Below, in pieces: positions 17,625 through 24,861 of a stretch of DNA of 64,000 bases (the stretch's first letter is position 1; each line of letters starts with the position of its first letter). The stretch comes from an uncultured Clostridia bacterium (GTDB lineage: Bacteria > Bacillota > Clostridia > Christensenellales > Aristaeellaceae), in NCBI GenBank assembly GCA_934667105.1, contig CAKULG010000010.1, positions 1 to 64,000 on the forward strand. The letters are read 5' to 3'. A program made the translations under genes and the position numbers. Below the pieces are notes generated by a model, which did not search any database, was not told where the DNA came from, and saw only the letters and a program-made list of their open reading frames with translations.

Positions 17625-19529
17625 TTATTTCGTTTCCGCTTGCTGGGCCATCAGGGCCACCAGCTTGTTGCTGCGGGCAATGAATTCCTTCAAATCGCTC
17701 GCTTCCAGGGGCCGACCGGAAAGCCGGGCCAGATCGAACAGCTGCTTGCACAGCAGCGTGGCGGTTTCGCCCTCCTCCATTTCAGCAAGCTGGCGAACGG
17801 TGGGGCAGAGGCGGTTGAGCACCAGGGTGTATTTGCTGGGGAAGCCGAAATCCTGGCCGTACATGGCGCTCATTTCCTTGTAGCGGCGCACCTGTTCCTC
17901 TTCGGTGAGCATCACGGGCAGATCGCGGTCGGAGAGCGCTTCCAGCTTCACCGTCAGTTCCTGATCGCCCAGGGCGTCCCGGAACAGCTTTTCCAGCTTC
18001 GCCTGATCCAGATCCTTGCCTTCCTCGCTGTCCTCCGTCAGGCCGGATACATCCGCGTCCACCCGCACGAATTGCAGCCCGTCGTTGCCGCCGCCGAACT
18101 CCAGGAAGCTCATGAAGTTCATATCGATCAGCGTGTCCATCACCACCACGTCGACGCCCCGACCGGTGTAGAGGGCGATGGCCGCCGCCTGGCGGTTCAT
18201 TTCGGTGGTGTAATAAATCTTCTTTTCCGCCTTGCCTTCGTTGCGGGATTTGTATTCTTCCAGCGTCAGATAATCGCCAGCGGTGGTTTTGAACAGCAGG
18301 CTGTTTTTCGCCATTTCATAGAATTTCTGATCCCGCACGCAGCCGTATTTCACGAAGGGATGAATGTCGTCCCAGTAGGTTTCGTATTGCTTGCGCTCGG
18401 TGTTGAACAGGCCGTTGAGCTTGTCCGCCACCTTCTTGGTGATGTGGGCGGAGAGCTTCTTCACATAGCCGTCGTTTTGCAGGAAGGAACGGGATACGTT
18501 CAGCGGCAGATCGGGGCAATCGATCACGCCCTTGAGCAGCATCAGGAATTCGGGGATAACCTCCTTGATGTTGTCCGCCACGAAAACCTGGCGGTTAAAC
18601 AGCTTAATTTCGCCCTCCTGGCCGCCGAAATCCTTCTTGATCCGGGGAAAATACAAAATGCCCTTCAGATTAAAGGGGTAATCCACATTCAGATGCACCC
18701 AGAACAGCGGGTCCTCGAAGGTGTGGAACAGCTTGCGATAGGTTTCTTTGTATTCTTCCTCGGTGCAATCCTTGGGGTTTTTCAGCCACAGGGGGTGTAC
18801 ATCGTTAATGGGCTTGGCCGCCTGGGCCTTTTCCTCCTCGGGCGTGCCGTGTACCGTGGGCTCCTCTTCCTTATCGGAGGAATTTTCGTCGGCGGCGGGA
18901 GCCTTTTCTTCCGCCGGCTGGGAAAGATCCTCCAGATAGATGGGCACGCTCATATACCCGCAATAGCGCTCCAGCACCTGGCGCACCCGGTACGCATCCA
19001 GAAATTCCTTTTCCTCGTCCAGGATGTGCAGCGTGATGGTGGTGCCGCGCTCCGCGCGCGCGCCGTCCCGCATTTCAAAGGCCATGCCGTCCTCGCTCTC
19101 CCAATGCACGGGGGCCGCCCCCTCCTGCCAGGACAGGGTTTCGATGGTCACCTTATCCGCCGCCATAAACGCGGAATAGAAGCCCAGGCCGAAATGGCCG
19201 ATAATGCCGCCCTTATCGTCGCCGGTGTAATTTTTGAGGAATTCCTCGGCGCTGGAAAAGGCCACCTGGTTGATGTATTTTTCCACTTCCTCCGCCGTCA
19301 TGCCGATGCCGTTATCGGAAAAACGCAGCTCGCCCGCTTCTTTATCCACCGTCACGGTGACGCGCAGATCCTCGCCCGTTTCGCCCTTGAGCATTTTGTA
19401 TTTGGTCACTGCGTCGCAGCCGTTGCTGACCATTTCGCGGATGAAAATATCCTTATCGGAATAAAGCCAGCGCTTAATCACCGGCATAATATTTTGCGCG
19501 TGGATGGAAATATTGCCTTTCGTTTCCAT
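17625..19529 (-). CDS. htpG: Molecular chaperone HtpG (Hsp90)
   Basis: 634 residues: GHKL ATPase domain (FSDNGIGMTAEEV, GHFGLGFYSAF), middle domain and dimerisation domain. Cytosolic ATP-dependent chaperone. Between the N-terminal and middle domains, at about residues 201-241, lies an acidic Glu/Ala/Pro-rich linker of some 40 residues, longer than in E. coli HtpG and reminiscent of the charged linker of eukaryotic Hsp90. The C-terminus lacks MEEVD, as expected in bacteria. A consensus promoter and a perfect CIRCE element lie upstream, implying HrcA heat-shock control. It is convergent with nothing; repeats follow the stop. Confidence 0.97.
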   Translation of the reverse strand: METKGNISIHAQNIMPVIKRWLYSDKDIFIREMVSNGCDAVTKYKMLKGETGEDLRVTVTVDKEAGELRFSDNGIGMTAEEVEKYINQVAFSSAEEFLKNYTGDDKGGIIGHFGLGFYSAFMAADKVTIETLSWQEGAAPVHWESEDGMAFEMRDGARAERGTTITLHILDEEKEFLDAYRVRQVLERYCGYMSVPIYLEDLSQPAEEKAPAADENSSDKEEEPTVHGTPEEEKAQAAKPINDVHPLWLKNPKDCTEEEYKETYRKLFHTFEDPLFWVHLNVDYPFNLKGILYFPRIKKDFGGQEGEIKLFNRQVFVADNIKEVIPEFLMLLKGVIDCPDLPLNVSRSFLQNDGYVKKLSAHITKKVADKLNGLFNTERKQYETYWDDIHPFVKYGCVRDQKFYEMAKNSLLFKTTAGDYLTLEEYKSRNEGKAEKKIYYTTEMNRQAAAIALYTGRGVDVVVMDTLIDMNFMSFLEFGGGNDGLQFVRVDADVSGLTEDSEEGKDLDQAKLEKLFRDALGDQELTVKLEALSDRDLPVMLTEEEQVRRYKEMSAMYGQDFGFPSKYTLVLNRLCPTVRQLAEMEEGETATLLCKQLFDLARLSGRPLEASDLKEFIARSNKLVALMAQQAETK

Positions 19530-19619
19530 GATGGAAGCCTCCTGTTCTAAAGCCTGTATTGGTTTATTTCATTTCGGCGGGAACGCCGCCGCAGGCCCGC
19601 GCAGGGGCCTTCGACAGGC

Positions 19620-19648
19620 ATTATAGCACGAACGCAAGCAAAATGCAA
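19620..19648 (-). promoter_or_regulatory. htpG promoter
   Basis: Minus strand TTGCAT (19648-19643), 17-base spacer, TATAAT (19625-19620), about 90 bases before the htpG start. The CIRCE element begins eight bases upstream of the -35 hexamer. Confidence 0.75.
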
Positions 19649-19655
19649 GAAAAAT

Positions 19656-19682
19656 TTAGCACTCGTTAAAAACGAGTGCTAA
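19656..19682. promoter_or_regulatory. CIRCE element (HrcA operator)
   Basis: TTAGCACTC, nine bases, GAGTGCTAA: a perfect match to the consensus inverted repeat bound by the heat-shock repressor HrcA. It lies between divergent htpG and the NUDIX gene. The NUDIX side has an extended -10 (TG-C-TATTAT at 19719-19724) 37 bases further on, so HrcA could affect both genes. In Bacillus subtilis htpG is not under HrcA, so this arrangement differs from the textbook case. Confidence 0.92.
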
Positions 19683-19766
19683 CAAAGCACGACGGTGGAT
19701 TTTTTCTTTGCAGTCTGCTATTATGCTCCTTGGAAATTTCTTCGGAAAAACAGGAGGCTTCCCCCC

Positions 19767-20384
19767 ATGAACGACCCGTGGATTGAATTTGCCATCCGCA
19801 TCCAGAGCATCGCCCAGGCGGGCCTGCAATACGGCAGGGATGCATACGACCGGGAACGCTACGCGGAACTGCGCCGGATATCCGCCGAAATGCTGGCCCT
19901 GAAAACCGATCTGCCCGTGGAAAAGGTGTACGGCCTGTTCTGCAATGAATCGGGCTATCAAACGCCCAAGGTGGATACCCGGGCGGCGGTTTTCGTGGAG
20001 GGCCGGGTGCTCCTTGCCCGCGAAAATAACGGAACCTGGGCCCTGCCCGGGGGCTGGTGCGATGTGGATCAATCCGTGGCCTCCAACGCGCAGAAGGAAG
20101 TGCGGGAGGAAACGGGGCTTTCCGTTACCCCCGAAAGAATTATCGCCGTTCAGGATTGGCGCAAGCACAATGTGACCAATTACGCCTACGGCGTGGTGAA
20201 GATTTTTATTCTGTGCAAATATGAAGGCGGGCAATTTGAAAAGAATATTGAAACGACGGAAATTGGTTTTTTTGAAAGGGACGCGCTTCCCCTGCGACTG
20301 GCCCGGGAAAAATGCACCCGGGAGCAAATCCTGATGTGCTTTGACGCGCTGGAAAATCCATCGGCCCCCACGCGGTTTGATTAA
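19767..20384 (+). CDS. NUDIX hydrolase with N-terminal Nudix_N_2-type domain
   Basis: 205 residues starting at ATG 19767 behind AGGAGG. An N-terminal helical region (about 1-60) precedes the NUDIX fold (about 65-195) with the box GGWCDVDQSVASNAQ followed by KEVREETGL. Such proteins hydrolyse nucleoside diphosphates linked to another moiety (ADP-ribose, sugar nucleotides). The REExxEE core is intact, but the first Glu of the box (GX5E) is replaced by Gln. Divergent from htpG, with a shared regulatory region holding CIRCE. Substrate unknown. Confidence 0.88.
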   Translation: MNDPWIEFAIRIQSIAQAGLQYGRDAYDRERYAELRRISAEMLALKTDLPVEKVYGLFCNESGYQTPKVDTRAAVFVEGRVLLARENNGTWALPGGWCDVDQSVASNAQKEVREETGLSVTPERIIAVQDWRKHNVTNYAYGVVKIFILCKYEGGQFEKNIETTEIGFFERDALPLRLAREKCTREQILMCFDALENPSAPTRFD

Positions 20385-20513
20385 GCGCCGCGCGGGACGG
20401 AAACAGGAGAAAACGGGGGATGTGCATGCGGGAGAAACATACTTCTTGCCGCAATTCCAGCTTCTTTGCTGCGGAGACGTGCTTCTCGCAGTCTCCACAA
20501 TTTTTTTGCTATT
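20385..20513. other. Intergenic segment between NUDIX and the decayed glycosidase
   Basis: Holds a possible terminator for the decayed gene: on the minus strand GGAGAC ... GTCTCC (20484-20507) around a 12-base loop, and a string GCTGCGGAGACGTGCTTCTC resembling the end of repeat module b. Nothing else recognised. Confidence 0.3.
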
Positions 20514-21201
20514 TTAATGCGTTCCGAACAGCTTTTTGTCAAGCCCCGATTTGAACCGCGCGTCGGCTTTTTCGTTATAGCGCTTTATCAGCTCGATTTC
20601 CTTTGGGTCGTAGGGCCGCAGGCTCGGGCGGAAGAGATCGTGCTGCCATTTCGTCATGTCGTAATCCTTTCCGCCGCCCTGCTCGATCGTCGCCCAGATG
20701 GCCTCCCAGGGCTCGTAGGTCTGATATTTCCCGGCGACAAAGCCCCAATTGTAGCACCCGATTTTTTCAAGATAGAGAAGCGGATAGATTTCCTGAACGT
20801 CGTTGTGGAAAATCCGGTGAAGCCATTCCGTGTCGAAAATCGGGCGGCCGGTGAGCTTGAGCTGCTCGATAATATCGATATTGCGGGAATAGCTGCGGTA
20901 GTCGTGATAGCTGACGACGTCGGACGGCTCCAGCGCCCGCTGCTCCGCCTCGCTCCCTGCGCGGCCTCCCGCCATTCCGGACCAGACGTCGGCGCAGAGC
21001 GGCTGATCGGGCGCGATGGTCCAGGCGATTTCAAAGAATTTCTCCATATGCGGAACGCATTTCGCACCGTTCCTCAAAGCCGAACTCCTGCCACTGGTCG
21101 ATCCGGCTTGCGCAGTCGCTGGACATGAAATTGCAGCCGCGTATCCAGGGCCGCTTGTTATACCAGTTCCACGCCGCTTCTTTTGTCCATTGTCCGTTCA
21201 T
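20514..21201 (-). pseudogene. Glycosidase (GH5-like cellulase/xylanase family), internally deleted
   Basis: The N-terminal 46 residues, beginning MNGQWTKEAAWNWYNKRPWI with RGCNFMSSDC and a good ribosome-binding site, are in one frame up to about 21060. The C-terminal 180 residues (ADVWSGMAGGRAGSEAE, then TGRPIFDTEWLHR with the nucleophile Glu) are in another frame and end at 20514. The middle of the barrel, including the acid/base Asn-Glu strand, is absent, so roughly 170 residues were lost and the frame shifted. Intact relatives have about 400 residues. The encoded protein cannot be active. Its start overlaps the stop of the AraC gene, showing they once formed an operon. Confidence 0.8.
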
Positions 21202-22060
21202 TTTGATTCCTCCGTTTTCATTTTGCCTCCCCGAAGCTCGGTGGGCGATTTTCCATAGTATTTGCGAAATTCCCGGGAAAAGACGCTCTGCGCCGAAAAG
21301 CCGCTTTCCAGGGCGATACGTTGCATGGTATCGTCGGTGTTGATGATGCGGTTCAGCGCGTAGATCAGCCGCACGCGCCGCAGATATTCGGCAAAGGTCA
21401 TGTTCATATTCTCGTGAAAAATCTTGCCGAGATAATTTGGCGAAACGCCCAGTGCCTTCGCCGTGCTCTGCACCGTAACGCGGCCCTGATATCCGCGATT
21501 GATATAATCCGCGGCGGCGGCAGCGATCCGGTTCAACGCCGCCGGGGCGGCTCGCCCCGCCCTGCGGCAGAGCATGACGGCAAGCCGCTCGCAAACCCCC
21601 GAAAACAGGATTTCCGAAAATTCCTCGCGCTGGAGATATTCCCGCCGCGTCTCCTGGAGAAGCGCGCAGAGAAAATCGAAGCGATCCGAAAAATCGGCGA
21701 TCAGCGGCGCGCCGCCAGAAAGCGCCGCGACGATTTCGCGATCCAGCAGCGCGCTGGTGAACCGCACCGTGCAGACGTTTATTTCCTCGCCCGGCGCAAT
21801 TTCATAGCGGTGCATGTCGGTAGGGCGAATCAGGAACATCGTCCCGCGCGAAAGTGGAAGCGCATATCATTGATGACGCACGCCGCGCTGCCGGATTGCA
21901 CGAACTCGAGCTCGTAAAAATCATGATAGTGCAGGCGGCGCTTCCACGCCCCGCCCTTCTTATGAAAGAAGTCGATGAAAAATTGTTCATCTCCCTGCGC
22001 GACGTGCATGATTTCCCCAATAAGCTCCACCCTGTAACGCGCTTCAAGCTGTCTTCGCAT
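21198..22060 (-). pseudogene. AraC-family regulator with cupin domain, frameshifted
   Basis: The N-terminal cupin part (MRRQLEARYRVELIGEIM, RLHYHDFYELEFVQSG, up to INDMRFHF) is read from 22060. The rest (MFLIRPTDMHRYEIAPG through the DNA-binding domain with VSPNYLGKIFHENMNMTFAE and IALESGFSAQSVFSREF) is in another frame. One extra T in the run at 21851-21853 would join them into the expected FHFSRGTMFLIRP, so a single-base deletion in a homopolymer explains the break. It could be a true mutation or a sequence error; the decayed partner gene argues for true decay. It probably regulated the adjacent glycosidase gene. Confidence 0.85.
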
Positions 22061-22143
22061 CTTCACCACTCGCCTATATTGTATATCATTCAAATAATCA
22101 GGTAAAGAAAATTTTCTTGATAATATCAACGATCGGTTGATAG

Positions 22144-22172
22144 AAAAAACGTCCCGGCGTTTGCCGGGACGC
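22144..22172 (-). terminator. Terminator of the rpsF-ssb-rpsR operon
   Basis: Minus strand CGTCCCGGC - AAAC - GCCGGGACG followed by TTTTTT: nine perfect pairs and a U-tract, about 80 bases behind the rpsR stop. Confidence 0.92.
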
Positions 22173-22251
22173 AGAACTTCAAAAAATGTTTTTTCCCAAT
22201 CAAAACGGCCCTCCACAAGGGAGGACCGCAGAAATCGCAGGGATGATGCGA

Positions 22252-22506
22252 TCAATCCACCGTGTAGGGCAGCAGCGCGATGGCACGGGCGCGCTTGATG
22301 GCCTCGGACAGCTGACGCTGATGCTTCGCGCAGTTGCCGGTCATACGACGGGGAAGGATCTTGCCGCGCTCGTTGATGGAACGGCGCAGACGGTTAACAT
22401 CCTTATAATCAATGTATTCGATCTTGTTCACGCAGAAATCGCACACCTTGCGACGGGGGCGCTTTCCACGCGGACGCGGACGCTTTTCGCCACGATCCTC
22501 AGACAT
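22252..22506 (-). CDS. rpsR: 30S ribosomal protein S18
   Basis: 84 residues with the full S18 signature (EYIDYKDVNRLRRSINERGK, then ILPRRMTGNCAKHQRQL). The pair CDFC and the later CAKH make this the zinc-binding form of S18. It binds S6 in the platform of the small subunit. Third gene of rpsF-ssb-rpsR, 30 bases behind ssb with its own ribosome-binding site, and followed by a strong terminator. Confidence 0.98.
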   Translation of the reverse strand: MSEDRGEKRPRPRGKRPRRKVCDFCVNKIEYIDYKDVNRLRRSINERGKILPRRMTGNCAKHQRQLSEAIKRARAIALLPYTVD

Positions 22507-22536
22507 GAGTGTTTCCTCCTTTTATGAGATTTCCGG

Positions 22537-22983
22537 TCAGAAGGGCAATTCTTCCTCATCCACCTGCACAAAGCCGCCGCCCTGGGGCGCGCTGCCCACG
22601 TTATTGGCGCGGGGCGCGGGGGCTGCCGACGGGGCGTAGGGGGAAGGCTCGCCCGCTTCGCTCTTGGGCGTGAGGAATTCCACGTCGTCCGCCTGAACCT
22701 CCAGGCTGGCGCGGGTCTGCCCATCGTTGCCCTGATAGGTCTGCACGGAGACGGAGCCTACCACGGAAACCTTCCGGCCCTTGGCCAGATACTTGGCGCA
22801 GATTTCGCCCAGCTGGCGCCAGGCCGTCACGCGGAAGAAATCCGCTTCGGGCTGGCCCGCCTCGGCATTGCTGGCGCGGCGGCGATTCACGGCCACGGTG
22901 AACGAGCAAACGGAGATGCCGGACTGCGTCGTGCGCAACTCGGGATCCCGGGTCAAATTACCGATCAAAAAAACCTTATTCAT
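22537..22983 (-). CDS. ssb: Single-stranded DNA-binding protein
   Basis: 148 residues: OB fold (MNKVFLIGNLTRDPELRTT through FLTPKS, about 1-108), a flexible Ala/Pro-rich tail, and the acidic tip VDEEELPF that recruits RecO, PriA and other partners. It coats single-stranded DNA in replication and repair. Lies between rpsF and rpsR, the standard Firmicutes order, 15 bases behind rpsF. Confidence 0.98.
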   Translation of the reverse strand: MNKVFLIGNLTRDPELRTTQSGISVCSFTVAVNRRRASNAEAGQPEADFFRVTAWRQLGEICAKYLAKGRKVSVVGSVSVQTYQGNDGQTRASLEVQADDVEFLTPKSEAGEPSPYAPSAAPAPRANNVGSAPQGGGFVQVDEEELPF

Positions 22984-22998
22984 TCTTTGCTCCTTTGG

Positions 22999-23382
22999 TT
23001 ATTCAGCGGCAGGGGTTTCCACCGGGGCTTCCGCAGCAGGGGCGACGGGAGCGGCGGGGGCGACGCGCACGGGCCGCGGCTTCACGCCGGCCTTGCGTTC
23101 CAGCTGCTTGATCACCTGGTAGCGAATGACGCTGTCGGAAATCTGAAGGTTACGCTCCAGTTCCTTGGGGAGCTCGGCTTCCGCCTGGAAGTTCACCAGC
23201 ACGTAGTAGCCCTCGGTCTTATAATCGATGGCATAGGCCAAGCGACGCTTGCCCCACTCTTCCACCTTCTCCACGGAGCCGCCGTTGTCGGCAATCAGGG
23301 TGTTGAATTTGGCGATCAGTTCCTTGCGGGCTTCTTCCTCCACAGCGGGATCGATGATGTACACCACTTCATACTTGTTCAT
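22999..23382 (-). CDS. rpsF: 30S ribosomal protein S6
   Basis: 127 residues starting MNKYEVVYIIDP behind AGGAGGTG. Residues 1-95 form the S6 fold; the last 30 residues are an Ala/Pro/Val tail (VAPAAPVAPAAEAPVETPAAE region) that is disordered and longer than in Bacillus. It pairs with S18 on 16S rRNA. First gene of its operon; the leader contains overlapping hairpins that could serve in feedback control. Confidence 0.97.
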   Translation of the reverse strand: MNKYEVVYIIDPAVEEEARKELIAKFNTLIADNGGSVEKVEEWGKRRLAYAIDYKTEGYYVLVNFQAEAELPKELERNLQISDSVIRYQVIKQLERKAGVKPRPVRVAPAAPVAPAAEAPVETPAAE

Positions 23383-23399
23383 TCTTTTCACCTCCTCAT

Positions 23400-23436
23400 G
23401 GACGTATGGCGTCCTATCCTTGTAGGACGCAAGGAT
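23400..23436 (-). promoter_or_regulatory. rpsF leader with three mutually exclusive hairpins
   Basis: Three stems share bases: 23416-23422 with 23430-23436 (7 bp), 23409-23416 with 23423-23430 (8 bp) and 23400-23404 with 23410-23414 (5 bp, next to the ribosome-binding site). Forming one excludes another. The S6:S18 complex is known to bind its own leader in many bacteria; the CCG-containing motif described for that is not evident here, so feedback control is an inference. Confidence 0.5.
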
Positions 23437-23449
23437 GTGCCAATATGGT

Positions 23450-23478
23450 ATTATAAAGGTTCTTCCGCCAAATTGCAA
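23450..23478 (-). promoter_or_regulatory. rpsF operon promoter
   Basis: Minus strand TTGCAA (23478-23473), 17-base spacer, TATAAT (23455-23450), about 70 bases before the rpsF start. Confidence 0.8.
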
Positions 23479-23542
23479 GGGGTTTGCGCAGGTTTTTGAA
23501 ATTTTCCGAAGAAACGGCGTGAAAAAGCGCCCTGGGGGCATG

Positions 23543-24022
23543 TCAATTCCAGATCTTCAGCTTTTCCACGCCTTTAAGCAGCGGAATGCCCAGCACATAG
23601 CAGGCCAGCGCCTCGCCCCCCGCCACCGTGAGGCAGGAATAGAAAAGGGGCACCGAGTAAACCACGGAGAGCATCACGCCCACGATCACGCCGTTGCACA
23701 GCACGGGGGGCAGCGCGGCCAGATAAAGGGTTTTCCGCAGCCGGCGGGTGAGCAGCGCGGCCAGCAGCGTGGCCAGACTGCCAAAGACAATATCCGCCAG
23801 GGGCGCGCCGCAGATTAGATTGGCGGCCAGGCAGCCCACAAATAACCCCGGCACTGCGGCGGGGGTGAGCATGGGCAGCAGCGTCAGCGCTTCGGACACC
23901 CGCAATTGCAGCGCGCCGTTGGCCCCGAAGCTGATGGGGGCCAGAAGGATGGTCAGGGCGGCGTAAAGCCCGGCAATGGCCGCCCCCTGGCAGAGAAATT
24001 TCGTGCTCCAGCTTTTTTTCAT
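23543..24022 (-). CDS. queT: Queuosine-precursor ECF transporter S component QueT
   Basis: 159 residues with about five membrane helices. Recognisable QueT pattern: LQLRVSEALTLLPMLTPAAV, PGLFVGCLAANLICGAP, and DIVFGSLATLLAALLTR. It is the substrate-binding membrane subunit that works with shared energy-coupling (EcfA/EcfT) proteins to import preQ1 or a related queuosine precursor. A strong promoter lies 70 bases upstream. The leader holds a tight GC hairpin but no convincing preQ1 riboswitch. QueA, a later enzyme of the pathway, is encoded at 37300-38331. Confidence 0.9.
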   Translation of the reverse strand: MKKSWSTKFLCQGAAIAGLYAALTILLAPISFGANGALQLRVSEALTLLPMLTPAAVPGLFVGCLAANLICGAPLADIVFGSLATLLAALLTRRLRKTLYLAALPPVLCNGVIVGVMLSVVYSVPLFYSCLTVAGGEALACYVLGIPLLKGVEKLKIWN

Positions 24023-24091
24023 TTTTTTGCCTCTTTCGTTGTTTTTCTAAGCCGGGCGGCGGCCCGGAACGGCCGTAAAAGCCGAAAACGT

Positions 24092-24120
24092 ATCATACCA
24101 CTTTTTTTCCTGAATGGCAA
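24092..24120 (-). promoter_or_regulatory. queT promoter
   Basis: Minus strand TTGCCA (24120-24115), 17-base spacer, TATGAT (24097-24092). Confidence 0.8.
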
Positions 24121-24122
24121 GG

Positions 24123-24300
24123 CCCGCGGCGGCGCATGCTATGAGCGTGACGTGTGCGGCGGATCGGCGCGAAAAGGGAAGCAGCGTTCTGCGGGCTCGC
24201 CTCGGGGAGGCGGGCGGTGGGCCGCGTCACACCTTTTCGCCGCGACTGGATCGGCATGGCGGCCCCGCGCGCGGGCGGCCGCCCAGCGTCCCAAGCGTTA
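24123..24300 (+). other. GC-rich leader upstream of the DUF1540 gene
   Basis: Non-coding. Contains nested complementary segments: GTGACG (24148-24153 region) with CGTCAC near 24225-24230, GCGAAAAGG (24169-24177) with CCTTTTCGC (24232-24240), and local hairpins such as GCCTCGGGGAGGC. The long-range pairings suggest a folded leader RNA. No promoter was recognised with confidence. Confidence 0.35.
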
Positions 24301-24321
24301 ATGAAAAAGGAGTGGAGCAAA

Positions 24322-24492
24322 ATGAACGACAAGCGGAATCAGTGCATCCATTGCAGCGTGGAATCCTGCGCGCATCTCAAGCAGGAACAGGGCGTTTGCG
24401 GCCTGGAGAGCATTCAGGTGGCCCCCACCCCCATGGCCTATTCGGGCGATCCGGCGGATGAGAGCATGTGCCAGAACTATCATTGCAAATGA
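24322..24492 (+). CDS. DUF1540 small Cys-rich protein
   Basis: 56 residues with four spaced cysteines (QCIHCSVESCAHL, then CGLESIQV and a C-terminal CQNYHCK), the DUF1540 metal-binding pattern common in spore-forming Clostridia. The start at ATG 24322 follows AAGGAG with a nine-base gap; an in-frame ATG at 24301 lies before that site and is not used. The stop overlaps the start of the next small gene (ATGA), so the two are translated together. Function unknown. Confidence 0.88.
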   Translation: MNDKRNQCIHCSVESCAHLKQEQGVCGLESIQVAPTPMAYSGDPADESMCQNYHCK

Positions 24493-24674
24493 GCGGGGCG
24501 AAAAAACGGCCGCGGGTTCCGGCCGATCCGTTTTTCGATGTGGAAAATGTGGCTTCAGCCAATGAATGCACCGGCTTGATGCCCGCCCAGGTGGAAGCGC
24601 CGGAGCAGGGCGAGGAGCTTTCCGAGCTAGAAAGCATTCACCGAATCCACGCTTCCCATGCCGAAACAAAATAA
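24489..24674 (+). CDS. Small acidic hypothetical protein coupled to DUF1540
   Basis: 61 residues from the ATG that overlaps the DUF1540 stop codon (MSGAKKRPRVPADPFFDVEN start). No domain recognised; acidic in its second half (PEQGEELSELESIHRIHA). The four-base overlap and intact frame support it as a real gene. It is followed within four bases by a palindrome a repeat. Function unknown. Confidence 0.6.
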   Translation: MSGAKKRPRVPADPFFDVENVASANECTGLMPAQVEAPEQGEELSELESIHRIHASHAETK

Positions 24675-24677
24675 ATT

Positions 24678-24710
24678 GCGGGGGGACCGTTCTTTGGGCG
24701 GTCGCCCCGC
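24678..24710 (+). repeat. Palindrome a, shortened copy 3
   Basis: Arms GCGGGGGGACCG and CGGTCGCCCCGC around TTCTTTGGG. The inner CCAAAGAA of other copies is missing, so this copy has lost the apex but keeps a paired base. Confidence 0.7.
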
Positions 24711-24780
24711 ATATTATTATCCTAATAGTTCTCCGTCATTCTGTGGGCGGCAATCCAGGGGAGGAGCCGTCATCCGCCTC

Positions 24781-24844
24781 TTTTGCCAGCGGAGAAAAAA
24801 GCCGATTTTTTAATACCCACACCCACACAATCGGCTTTCTTGGA
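24781..24844 (-). repeat. Intergenic repeat module b
   Basis: TTTTGCCAGCGGAGAAAA to CAATCGGCTTTCTTGG. Here the inner arms AAAGCCGATT / AATCGGCTTT pair over ten bases. It lies 18 bases behind the stop of the transglutaminase gene. Confidence 0.75.
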
Positions 24845-24861
24845 AAGGGCATAATATTGTT

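Noticed and set aside
24023..24066. preQ1 riboswitch upstream of queT
   Set aside because: A hairpin followed by an A-rich tail is present, but the loop is only four bases and cannot hold the C-containing loop and pseudoknot of preQ1-I. A search with the Rfam preQ1 models would decide.
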